In this document: in pieces, positions 52,615 through 63,050 of the stretch
Layout of the letters: each line of letters begins with the position of its first letter
Numbering within the stretch: position 1 is the first letter of the stretch
Source of the DNA: Cynocephalus volans
Lineage: Eukaryota; Chordata; Mammalia; Dermoptera; Cynocephalidae
DNA: 64,000 bases
Assembly: GCF_027409185.1 (NCBI RefSeq)
Contig: NC_084463.1
Coordinates: forward strand, 46,974,407 to 47,038,406
Direction: 5' to 3'
Notes under the pieces: model-generated
Seen by the model: the letters and a program-made list of their open reading frames with translations, nothing else
Database searches by the model: none
What the model was told of the DNA's origin: nothing
Program-made: the position numbers and the translations under genes

Positions 52615-55600
52615 ACGGATCCCTCCCTGCTCTGCGGCGTCCCGGCTTCCTGACCTGGCCCAAGGCCTTGGTGGTGTCGGTGGCCAGGACGCCACGCTGA
52701 GCTGCCAGATCGCGGGTAGCCCCACGCTGCAAGTGATCTGGGAGAAGGACCAGCAGCCGGGAAGCGGGCGCCCTGTTTCTCCTGGGCCAGGACGGCGACC
52801 TGTACCGCCTCACCATCCTGGACCTAGCGCTGGGGCCACTTTCCGCTGCTGCCCTGACTCGGTCCAAGGTCGGGAGGCGCCTGGGTGAGTCCGACTTTCC
52901 CCGCGTGCGCTGCAGGAGCCTGGCGAGGCGAGTGCGCTTTGCATCCCTGCGACGGGGCCGCGGGAAGGCACCTACCGGGTGTGCACGGAGAACCCGTGGG
53001 CTCCGCTAGCGCCGCCGCTGCGTTCGTGCTAGACGTGGCTGCCAACGGGCTCGGCCTGCCCGGGACCTTCAGGGCAGCGCTCCTGGGGCACATGCAGCAG
53101 CAGCGCAGGGACCTGCGCGTCCAGGATGCCCCGACCTTGCCTCCTGGCACCCGGATGCGCACCTGCCAGTTGATGGGCGCAAGCGCGCGCACCTCAGCTG
53201 CTATGTAAGGGGCGAGCCCAAGCCAGATACGGTGTGGAAGGACCAGCAGCTGGCGGCCGAGACCTGCGCTCTGGTACAAGAGGCTGCAGAGGAGAACTTC
53301 GTGCTCAAGATCCTCTTCTGCACTGCAGTCGACTGGGGCCTGTGGGGCACCTGCACAGCATCCAACCTTGTGGGCCAGACCTACATCTCCGGGCTGGTCG
53401 TCGTGTGAGGTGAGCTCCAGGGTGCCAGGCACGAGGTCCCTGCGCAGCAGTCGCTGCCCAGTGCCGGAGGGTGGGGGCCCCTCCCCAGCCCCTGCACAAG
53501 CCCTCGCGCTGGGGTCGCCTACCAAGGGCGTCTTTTGGGTTGTGGAGTCCAGAGTTGAAGGTGTGCATGGTTTTCACCTTTCATGGGGCTCCATTCTTGG
53601 TCCGCAAAATGCAAGCGACGTGGGCGATGACCCTAGGCCTGTCCTATCCTTGTGGTGACCCCCTTCCCCCCACCCTGTTTCCTGCCCTCCGCCTTGAGTC
53701 CCCTACTCACCCTGCCCCGGGCCCTGCCCTGATCTGCTCCACTCCGCCCCTGCTCTGCCTCCTCCCCACCCCATAACTCCCCAATGCTACCTTCTCAGCT
53801 CCCTGCCCTTCCCCAACCACCTCCACCGTCCCAGTCCCCGCCCCTGCCCCACCCCCTACTCCTCTACCTTCCCCTGCCACCCCGTCCGCCATTCCCTCTG
53901 CCCCTTGTGGACTCACTCCCCATGCTCACCCCCTTCCCACGCCCTCTGCCTCCCCCGAGCCCCTCCTCCCTCCCCGCCCCAGCATCTCTCACCAGCCTCC
54001 TCCCCGCAGAGCCCTCAGTGCCCTTCAAGAAGCGGCTGCAGGACCTGGAGGTGTGGCAGGTGTCAGCCGCGTTCTGGTGCGAGGGGCTGCAGCCCCTCAT
54101 GGAGGCTGCACTGTACAAGGAGGAGACAGGGCTGTGGGCGAGCCCCAAAGGTGAGTTCATGGGCCCAGGTGGGAGGACACGGAGCAGGGCCATGAGTGGA
54201 CACAGAGCAGGGATGTGAGTGGAAGAGGCTCAGGGCCACCAGTGGACAACGTCCAGGGTCCCGAGGCGACACAGAGCAGAGTTGTGGGTGAATGAGGCTC
54301 AGGACCATGAGTGGACCCAGCTCAGGGCCTGGAGTGGACATGTTACAGGGCCTGAGTGGACATGACCCGGGGCCTCAAGTGGACATAACCCAGGGCCATT
54401 AAGTGGACTCAGCTCAGGGCCTCAAGGGGACACAATCCAGGGCCATGAGTGGACATGGCCCAGGACCTGAGTGGACACAGAGCAGGGCTGTGGGTGGATG
54501 TGGCTCAGGGCCACAAGTGGACACAGCTCAGCACCCTGAGTGGATACAGTCCAGGGCGGGAGTTAACATGGCCCAGGGCGTCAGGTGGACACAGCTCAAG
54601 GCCTCGAGTGCATAGAGTGTACATAGTCCAGGGCCCCAAGTGGACATGGTTCGGGTCCTCGAGTGGGCACAGCTCAGGACATCAAGTGGATGTGGCTCAG
54701 GGCCCTGAGTGTACATGGCTGAGGGCCCTCAGTGGATGTGGCTCAGGGTCTGGGGCAGGCCAGGGCAGGTGGATCTGCTGTCCTTGGTTCCAGCCCTGCC
54801 CTCTCTCTCCTCTGCAGACATCCCTGTGGTGCTCATGCGGTCACTGCAGCCCAAAGTGGAGCATGAGCTGCAGTCAGTTGTCCTGTCCTGTGACTTCAGG
54901 GTTCTCCCTAAGGCCATGCACTGGTGCAAGGAAGATGTGCCTCTGACCCCATCTGACAAGCTCAAGATGAGGCTGGGGACCCAGACAGCTAAGCTGCGTG
55001 TCCCCTGGCTCACGCCCGCCAAGGCCCGCATTTACCGGTGCCAGGCGGTCCATGCCCAGAGCATTGCCAAGGTCACTGTAGAAGTCAGGGAGCCATGGGG
55101 GTTGCATGGGGCCACAGAGGAGAGCCAGGTCTTCTTCTCATGTGAGCTGTCCCATGAGGATGAGTGGATTCTCAATAGGACACCCCTGTCCAATGACAGT
55201 TTCTGCAGGATCACCCCTGAGGGCCGCTGCCACAGGCTGGTGTGAAGAGTGTCTGGTGGTCAGAGGCAGTCACTGCGTGCGCCTCCTCACCCAAAGTGTC
55301 AGCCTCTGCGTGCATGGTGGTCAGAGGTGAGCTGTCCCTGTGGGGCCTGCAGGCTTCCCTCACCAGCCACACCCTCACCCCAACAAAGGTGCCAGATGGT
55401 GTGTCCACTGAGGAGCAAGGCACTCTGGCCCTGTAGTGTGAGGTCTCAGAGCCCAAGGCCCGTGTGGTGTGGTGCAAGGATGGCGTGGAGCTGTGCCACA
55501 GTGACAAGTATGACTTTCTGCACACGGCAGGCACGTGGGGGTCTCATGGTGCATGACCTGAGTCGTAAGGATGATGGTCTGTACACCTGCCACAAGGGCA

Positions 55601-55640
55601 CCAAGGAGATCCAGGCCCATATCAGCACGCGTCGTGCGTG
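52615..55640 (+). pseudogene. OBSCN: Obscurin-like (OBSCN) unprocessed pseudogene, internally deleted
   Basis: Remnants of tandem Ig domains in the order of obscurin, a giant sarcomeric protein. At 52615-52884 the start codon reads ACG, then first-Ig text FLTWPKALVVSV, a one-base loss, DATLSCQIAGSPTLQVIWEK and GQDGDLYRLTILDLALG, jumping directly to a second-Ig ATFRCC. At 52916-53409 there is a broken second/third Ig including [10 protein letters not shown] and [11 protein letters not shown], with TGA before the donor. At 54010-54150 are [12 protein letters not shown] and a truncated fourth Ig. At 54818-55326 are later Ig domains (ELQSVVLSCDF, FFSCELSHEDE). At 55387-55640 are TEEQGTLAL, a TAG stop (55434), KDGVELCHSDKYDFLHTAG and GLYTCH. 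Splice sites survive, so it arose by DNA duplication, not retrotransposition. It cannot encode obscurin. Assignment rests on remembered human obscurin sequence. Confidence 0.85.
54166..54755. repeat. 23-bp minisatellite within the obscurin-like pseudogene
   Basis: About 25 diverged copies of a unit close to GTGGACACAGCTCAGGGCC followed by about four variable bases, giving an average period of 23. It lies between the donor at 54151 and the acceptor at 54817. Because three units make 69 bases (23 codons), open frames appear in several frames. They are a by-product of the repeat. Confidence 0.9.
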
Positions 55641-55665
55641 GTCATGTTGGCCAGAGATTGGGGAG

Positions 55666-56141
55666 TGTAGTGGATTGGATTATGTCTCCCCCAAATTCAC
55701 TGAAACTTGAATTGTGTCCCCCAAGTTTTATGTATTAGGAACTTAGCTTCCACTGTAACTGTTAAGAGGGTAGGAAATCCTATCATGGTAATCAGAAGGT
55801 GGAGCCTTGAAGAGGAAATTGGATTGCAGGACCGTGCAGTAGTGAATGGATTAAGAATGGTGGTCAGGGGCGCGGTTCTGAGGGCTTTAAAAGGAGGGAG
55901 AGGAGAGTCTGTCTGTCCCTCTGCTCTCTGTCTCTCTGCTCTCTCCACTAGGCCACTTTTTGCAATGTGATACCCTTTCATCATCCTGTTGTTTCTTTAC
56001 CACCAAAGAAAGCCTTCACTAGATGTGTTCCTTGGACTTTCGACTTTCCAGCCTCAGAAACTGTGAGCAATACATTTTGTTCTCTTACAAGTCGTCCAGT
56101 TCTGTGTATTTCATTATAAGCAACAGAAAGAGACTAATACA
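55666..56141 (+). mobile_element. MaLR-type LTR, complete, with 5-bp target duplication
   Basis: Starts TGTAGTGGATTGGATTATGTC and ends ...GCAACAGAAAGAGACTAATACA, flanked by GGGAG at 55661-55665 and 56142-56146. It is 476 bp long and contains AGCCTCAGAAACTGTGAGCAATACATTTTG. Five-base duplications fit the ERVL-MaLR class. It is a solo LTR: no internal region follows. Confidence 0.85.
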
Positions 56142-56146
56142 GGGAG

Positions 56147-57300
56147 AGTGGGGGTACTGAGGTCGGGTGCTCCTCCTCCATGCCAGGTGGCCCACCCTGC
56201 TCTCCAAAACCAACAGGCTGCTCTTCAGACCCAGGAGAGGTCAGGGAGCGTCCTGGAGGAGCTGGGGGATAAGGGGCCCAGGTGTCAAGGGCAGTAGACT
56301 GCCATGGCTCCATCTGGGAGTCCCCACAGGGGCCAGAGATGTTTGCTTTGCACCACAGCAGAAACCAGGTGTGCGGGTACAGGGGAGAAATCAGGGGAGC
56401 CTCATGGAGGTGGTGGGAGGGAGAATCTGAGCTGCTGGGCAGGGGCAGTCTGGGAAGGGTTCCCAGGCCAAGGACACAGCTTACTACAGCAGCAAGGGGC
56501 TGTGGGTGGGCCACAGTCCTGCTCTTCATGGAGCCTCAGAGAGGCCCAAAGTTCACCAGGCTGGCAGGTGGAGCCATCACTCAATCCAGCCATGCTGCTT
56601 CAGAGGCTCAGGTCCCCTGGAGCACATCCCTCTCCACCAGGGCCACATTCCCTGACTGCAGGGCAGCTGCCTGGCCCCCTACGAGTGGCTTCTGTCTGGG
56701 TCCAGCTACCTGTGCTCCTGGTCTCAATTTCTAATGCATTCTTTTCTGCTCAGTGTGTGGTACAGTTGGTCTACTCTCTCAGAACCCTGTGGAGGGTCCA
56801 GGACAGCCTCGCTGGTTTGTGCAGAGATGGGGAGGGGATGGTGGCATAGTGAGCTGGTCCTCAGCTGGACTCCCCCTAGAGAGGAGGAGGCCCCCTTCAT
56901 TCAGGTCTCTATCCTTCCTCTCCTGGAGGGGATGAGCGAGGGACTCCTGTGAGTGTAGCCCACAGCCATTGGTCATCCCAATACCAGGCACAGCCAGCTG
57001 GAGGCCAAGTGGTGTGGCCCAGGGCAGTGCTGCTCTCTCAGACAGGCATCTGTGGGCCACTGGCATGACAGGTCTCCCATGGTCCACAGACAATGTTCTT
57101 TTGTGGGAAGAACATGCCCAGGGCAACTCTAGTCTGCCATCTTCCCACAATCCTCTCTTTAAATCCAATACCAGCTTTCTGAGTCCCCAAACTCATGCTT
57201 AGTCCAAACTTTGAGTCTCCCGGCAGTTCACCCTTGGGGCCAGTGCAGTCACTCACTCCCCAGCTTCATAAGGGTCTGTTTTCATGACCTTCACAGGTAT
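56147..57300. other. Unassigned GC-rich sequence
   Basis: Open frames of up to 181 codons on the plus strand overlap in several frames and lack family motifs. I see no repeat or gene that I can support. Confidence 0.35.
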
Positions 57301-58500
57301 GGCTGGCTGTTGCCCCAGTGATCACCTTGCAACAGGGTCTGTAGCTGACCAGGGAGTCACAGCCATAGGTTTTCTGCAGCTGGACACAAGGAGGAGTTCC
57401 TCTGCCCAAAGATTTCAAGAAAAAAATTCTGAAGGGCCCTTATTTGTAATTCTAACAGAGGTGCTCCATGGACTAAAACCTGCCCCCAAATTGCTCCTCT
57501 GGCTGAATAACACAGTTGTTGGCCACCACCTGAAGTAGCTGGATTTCCTAAAACACTTTCATTTCCTACAGTCAGAGGAAAGAGCACGGTACTGACAGGG
57601 ACTACGTGGTTTATATGCTGGAGGGGCCTTGTGCAGAGTTTTGGAAGTGGGAAGGCGCCAGTGCTGCAGTTGACTCTTGCTGCAGAGCTGGCCCTAAATG
57701 TGGATCAGTGCTGCTGCTGACTTTAGAGGAAGCCTTGGAGATGCTTGTGCATCCAGATCAAGCACTGGAACTGGAAGATGAGAAAGATCCACCAACATAA
57801 GTTGCTTTCCCCTTGCTTTTCAAAACACAGAAAACTCTCACTGCCTTTAAGGAATGTCTTAATGCATAAACCCCCACCCAGGAAGTCTTCTAGACTGCAG
57901 TCCACCCCACCACCCTGACTGTGCCTCAGTGGACACTAGATGCTCCATCTGGTGAAACAGAAGGTGTTCATGATGCTGCAGATCTGAGCTGGTCACATTG
58001 AACTTCACATAGACCACCATTATCCGGAAACAAGGAAAGTTCTGAAGTTGACAGGAATCATTTGAGAACTGATTCAGCCAGGTGCCAAAGATGGAATTGC
58101 TGGTTCTGGGGTAGTCATATTGGCAGCAGCCAGAGACCTGTCAGTTCCTTCCAAAATGCCCTTTCATGGCATCCTTGTTTAGCTCTGTGCTGCTGGAACT
58201 GCTGTTGCTTAATCAGAAGACAGATACACCCCAACCTCGGGGTCAACATACTCTTCCCACATTGCTGGGGGGCACAGAGGGCCCTCCTCCTGGACCTCAA
58301 TCACACTCATTTTTTTTAGTTGGTCTAGGGGTTTGTCATCCCCATCAGGACATGGGAGGATGGAGCCATACCTAGAGGGCACCATGAGGGTGTCCCATCT
58401 ATCATTCTCTGAACACAACCTGCGTGTGAGGTCTACTGTGGGATTCTGACGTCCTGAGTAGTATTGAGGACCACGAATTGGCAACTCCATTGTTCATTAA
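57300..58500 (-). pseudogene. Possible decayed protein-coding remnant of unknown family
   Basis: On the minus strand an open frame at 58209-58490 encodes 93 residues beginning M-E-L-P-I-R-G-P-Q-Y-Y and containing NPTVDLTRRLCSENDRWDTL and CPPAMWEEYVDPEVGVYL. After a stop and frame changes, protein-like text goes on (KQQQFQQHRAKQ around 58180; NSIFGTWLNQFSNDSCQ around 58080; VYVKFNVTSSDL around 57990). This composition looks more protein-like than chance frames nearby and would fit an intronless pseudogene. I do not recognise the family and chance is not excluded. Confidence 0.3.
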
Positions 58501-58829
58501 ATTCTGCCAAGTGTCTAGAAAAGTGACTGCATATAATGTGTACTTAACACATTTTTGTTGTATGATTAAGGCTCAGTCAGAACCTTCTGAGATACCTGAG
58601 CGATCCTGGAATCCCTCTGCCATAAATAAGAACCAGGGATGCTGTTGTGTCTACAGAAAAGACAAGGACCACCAAGGTCGAATCTCAAACCACCGTTACA
58701 AGCAGGAAAACAGTTTTTCTTTCTATGTGATTCCTTCAAAACACATAAATCCCTGGGTCAGTGAGGGGTGATAAATTCTTTATAGAGGAGAGGGAAATAA
58801 TAAATCTGAACAGCCATAACACATCTGGA

Positions 58830-59020
58830 AGCCACTCATAGGGAGCCAAGCATTAGGTAACCACCTGCCACTCCCTGTCCTATTTAGTCCTACAAAAAGT
58901 AAATGAGATCTTCCCTGTCACTGAAGAGCTTTTTAGCATAGAAAATTTAGGCTCAGAGAACTTCAGTGACATTTCCAAGAAAGCTAACAGACAACAGAGC
59001 CACCACTGTGCCCCAAAGGA
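58830..59020 (+). mobile_element. MIR element
   Basis: TTAGTCCTACAAAAAGTAAATGAGATC, then TTTAGGCTCAGAGAACTTCAGTGACATTTCCAAGAAAGCTAACAGACAACAGAGCC follow the MIR consensus order (CTCACAACAACCC..., GAGGCTCAGAGAGGTTAAGTGACTTGCCCAAGG...). Confidence 0.7.
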
Positions 59021-59099
59021 ACACACATTCACCAAGAACAGCAGAACCATCTCAGGCTAATGGCCTCACGATGAATATTTTAAACGTTACTAACAATTT

Positions 59100-59630
59100 A
59101 GTCATTCCTCCCCAAAATTGTTCTTGAAAACTTAGAATATTTCTCACTGTAAGCTTTCATATCTCTCCTCAAGCACACATTTCTGGAAGGTTTATACTTC
59201 TTCATCTGAGCTTCAGACCCCAATCCTCTGAGTGGTTCATGGAGCTGCCACTGACTATAAGTCCCTCCTCGTCCCACCCAGTGGAAAATTGAGTTGATCT
59301 TGAACTATGTCACACCCTCATGATGTTGACCCTCCATGAAGGCCTGCTGGAGGTGGCTCTGCTCTTCTTGGTGCCTAAGTAGCAAACTGACACTTAACTT
59401 AGAGTAACTTAACCTATCAAAACTGTATACTAGCCTTTATCTACAGAATTTCCACTTAAGCCAATCAAATATTTCATTTGTTTTGCTGCTGTGAACACTG
59501 TCTAAAAGTTTCCCCCTTATGTTTCTTTGGTGGAACCCTGAGCCACCTGAAGTTTGGTGCTAATTCATGAATTTTTGATTACTCAAATAAACTCTTTAAA
59601 ATGTTAATGTGTCTAAGGTCATTTTTATCA
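59100..59630 (+). mobile_element. Endogenous retrovirus LTR (right end clear)
   Basis: The right part has AGCCAATCAAAT (CCAAT-like), AATAAA at 59586-59591 followed by an AT-rich U5, and ends CA at 59629-59630, just before a primer-binding-site-like sequence. The left end near 59100 is a guess. The layout U3-AATAAA-U5-CA-spacer-PBS supports a 5' LTR of a retroviral fossil. Confidence 0.6.
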
Positions 59631-59634
59631 GTTT

Positions 59635-59652
59635 TGGCATCAGAAGTAGGAT
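59635..59652 (+). other. Primer-binding-site-like sequence, tRNA-Leu type
   Basis: TGGCATCAGAAGTAGGAT matches the complement of the 3' end of a mammalian tRNA-Leu (TGGTGTCAGAAGTGGGAT) at 15 of 18 positions, four bases after the LTR end. Leucine primer sites are usual in ERV-L. Confidence 0.6.
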
Positions 59653-61280
59653 GTGAAACATACCTCCTGCGGGTGACCCACTGGAGCAGTGAGTAACAGA
59701 TGTGGGTACTTTGGAACCCCTTGTGCACGTTGTTTTCTGGCTGTGCACTTGAGGTTCACCACCAGATGATGGACTACGTTAGAGAGAGCTCAGTCACGGG
59801 ACACAATACGGGAAGACTGAAGGAATGAGAGCGTGTTTAGAGAGCACTGCGGACAGATCTCTCAGGTTTCACAGCTTATTTCTCCACCCCAGACCACACT
59901 CTCAAACATATTAAATAGAACTTTTAGGAGACCATTGTTTTGGACTAAGTTTCTGTACTGGGCCCAACAAGAACAGACTAAAACTCAAAGTGGAGTTGCC
60001 CCTGCTAAATTCCAGGTCACTTAGGTTGAAATCAGGAGAAAGAGATAACAGCAGCTTCCCAAATGGGCTAATTTAAATCTTCAATAGACATGATAATGAA
60101 GTTCCCCCTCGTTTAATTCTTCCACAAAAGGAATAGTTTTATTTCTATTATTCTGTCTTCCTGTTCTCACCTTAGGAGGAAGGTAAATATGAAATAACCA
60201 ACCTATTTCTTTTGTTTTTCCTTTCTTCTACCTTTTGCTGTCTGTAAAATCAACCTCCTCTGCTCAGCTCATTAGAACCTTTAATTCTATTTTATGGAAC
60301 AACTTGTCACCCAATTCTAAAATCACAATAAATTAAACTGAGATCTTCATCTAAATTTATTGTATTTTTGTTCTTTGACAAGCCCCCTCCAATACAGTAA
60401 CATTTTCTAGAACCTTGCCTATCTTTCTCAGTCAAACTCTTCTTAGATCCATTACAGAATTGAATCCTCAGGTCAAACCAGTGCCCCAAATTGGAGACCC
60501 AGAGGCACATCTCGAGAATCATAACTTACTTCAACAGAAACCATAAGAAACCCCTGGGGGTAGAGTACAGGTATAGGAAAACCTAAACTATAATTGGTGA
60601 ATTGCTGAAGTTCATGAGCTAAAATCCTTAGTGTTTTTATTAAGTTTTTAAAAAAATTTTTTAATCACAAATTTACATGATTTACTCTAGAAATAGTACC
60701 AGGCTCTTACAGTGAAGATCTTAGAAAAAAAAATTCTCCCTGCCTTCAGCAAAGGGAGACGAGGAGGAGAAAGTAGCCATTTCCAAATGTGCCCAGAGAA
60801 TTCTGTTCCTCTGAACAAGTTCTGCCTTTGAAAAAGCCCAACTATTTCTCAAATGACTAACAAACTGAGATTTTACCAGGAACAAACTTATCTGGGGAAA
60901 GGAAAACACTTACTTCCACCCCCTCTAAAATTCCTGTCTCACTAAACAAAAGGAGGAGGGTGGGGACTGAGAAGGACTTATGCAAATCAAGCCACAGAGA
61001 CACAGGCTTCCTAAATATAAAGCTAAACCATGGATCTGTCGAATGTTTCTCCTCACCCCACACCTTCCCACCACATCAACAGCTGCACAGCACATGCATA
61101 AAAACAGCAGAGCACAGCTACTTAAACTGTATTCCTCTGACATATTTGAAGAAGTCTCTCAGGGTATGTCAACAAGTGGAAAACACTGGTGAAGTGGACA
61201 AATGTCAGGAAACACACAATGTACTGAGACAAAGTCATGAAGAAACAGAAAATTTGAATAGACCTGTAGTTTTAGACTGA
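59653..61280 (+). other. Probable remains of ERV internal or LTR sequence, unassigned
   Basis: Continues from the primer site with short broken frames. I cannot identify gag, pol or env text. The part around 60050-60250 looks like part of another LTR. No coding capacity remains. Confidence 0.35.
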
Positions 61281-61281
61281 T

Positions 61282-62285
61282 GTTGTAATTAAAAACTTCC
61301 CAATAAATAAAAACCAAGGGCCAAATAGTTTGACTGGTGAAATCTACCAACATTTTAAAAACTGTGAATACCAATCCTCCTCAGACTCTTCCCAAAAGCT
61401 AAAAACCCAACTCATTCTATGAGGCCAAAATTATACTGACACCAAGAACAAAAGACACTACATGAAACGAAACCGCAAACAAATGTCTTTATGAATATAA
61501 ATGTGATAATTTTCAAATATATACTAGCAAATTGTATTTGGCAGATATTAAGAGGATTATGCACCATGAATAAATGATATTTATCCCTGAAATGTAAAGA
61601 TGGTTCAACAAATGAAAATCAATCAATGTAATATACAACATTAGCAAACTGACTGAAACATCCCAAGTGTCTCAATAAATGCAGAAGAGCATTTGATAAA
61701 ATACAAAAGCCACTTATGATAAGAACACACAAGAAGCTAGGACTAGAAAAAAAACTATCTCAATATAATAAAGAACATATATGAAAAACCCACAGAAACA
61801 TCATAATCAACAGTGAAATTCAAAAAGTCTTTCCCTTAAGAAAAGACAGGACACCTGCTTTCACCACTTCCACTCAATACCATATTTAAAAATCCTAGTC
61901 AGAGCAATTGGGAAAAGGAAAATGCATCCAAATTTTAAATGATGAAATAAAGTTATACCTTTTCACAGATGATATCAACTTATAAGTAGAAATTCATAAA
62001 GAATGCACACACAAAAACAAAACAAACACCCCCCAAATAATTGGAACTAAACATAAAATAAGCAAAGTTGCAGGATAGCAAATCAACATGCTAAAATTAG
62101 CTGCATTTCTATGCACTAATATGAATGATGTAAAAAGAAAATTAAGAAAATACCACAAATAAAAACATTGAAATCCATAAAATACTTGGGAATTAACTGA
62201 GAAGACAAAACACTTGTACACTGAAAACTACAAAATGTTACGGAAAGAAATTAAGGAAGATACAAATAAATAAAAAGGCATTGAA
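61282..62285 (+). mobile_element. Old LINE-1 ORF2 fragment, sense
   Basis: TAAATACCA..AGCATTTGATAAAATACAA, TTTCACCACTTCCACTCAATACC and GATGAAATAAAGTTATACC..CACAGATGATATC follow the L1 reverse-transcriptase region in order. They contain many stops. Confidence 0.75.
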
Positions 62286-62321
62286 AGAGACCTTAGCCAG
62301 AAAATCAACCATCTTTGGGGT

Positions 62322-63027
62322 AACTGAGACCAAGCAGAACATTTGGGTCAGCCGTTAACTTGGAAACTGATAATTATCAATTCCTTGAAGTTAGCAGAAG
62401 AATCAAGAGACTGCCAGGAGATGAAATCAACAGCTCTTATGCCAGCTGACTTCAGAGGGTGCACCTGCAATTAAGCGCTGAAAGTAACTTTCTTGTTTTT
62501 CTAACCTCTCTAATTGGCTGCAATCAAGAGGAGACATAAGAGAGAGGCAAGACAACCTTGGTGGCTGTAAACTCCCCCTCTTACTTAAAGGAAAACTGCA
62601 TCCACATTAATTCAAAATCCAAGTCAAGTACTTTTATGATATTTGACCGAGGTTATTTTCCTTGAGCTCTCCCTAGGAGATAAGGACTCCAAACTCAAGG
62701 TAATATGAAGGACTTGAAGCTGACCACAGACTCTGTGACACTGAAGTTTCTGATCCATCATGGAACCCTGACATTTGACTCAGACCATCTGCTGATCCCA
62801 GACTCTCTCCCGCTCTTTTTTCTTTAGAACAAAGACCCTTATCATCTTCCTGCCTCTTCTCCTTTATAATCCCCAGAACAGGCATCAGAAGTTGGGATGA
62901 TTTTAGCCTGGTCATCCCTCAGATGCCAGTTATCTTCATAAACTTTCTAATCCTTGCACCAACTTCTGGACTTTTGAGTCATTTGTTTAATGCAAGAGGG
63001 CAAGCTGAGCCAGGTCTGGTGGTAACA
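62322..63027 (+). mobile_element. Endogenous retrovirus 5' LTR-like region
   Basis: A 0.7-kb region ending GGTGGTAACA (63021-63027), four bases before a tRNA-Arg-like primer site. It contains TTTATAAT near 62862 as a TATA-like box. The left limit is uncertain. No second LTR is seen before the window ends. Confidence 0.5.
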
Positions 63028-63031
63028 AATT

Positions 63032-63050
63032 TGGTGAGCGAAGCCAGGAG
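63032..63050 (+). other. Primer-binding-site-like sequence, tRNA-Arg type
   Basis: TGGTGAGCGAAGCCAGGAG resembles the complement of a tRNA-Arg 3' end (TGGCGAGCCAGCCAGGAG), differing by two substitutions and one inserted base. Arginine primer sites occur in some class I ERVs. Confidence 0.5.

Noticed and set aside
53784..54218. Proline-rich 144-codon frame
   Set aside because: It covers a C-rich intron plus a pseudogene exon in the wrong context. The sequence is low complexity.
54403..54946. Open frames through the 23-bp minisatellite resembling repeat proteins
   Set aside because: The repeat period (69 bases per 23 codons) keeps frames open by composition. There is no start context or conservation.
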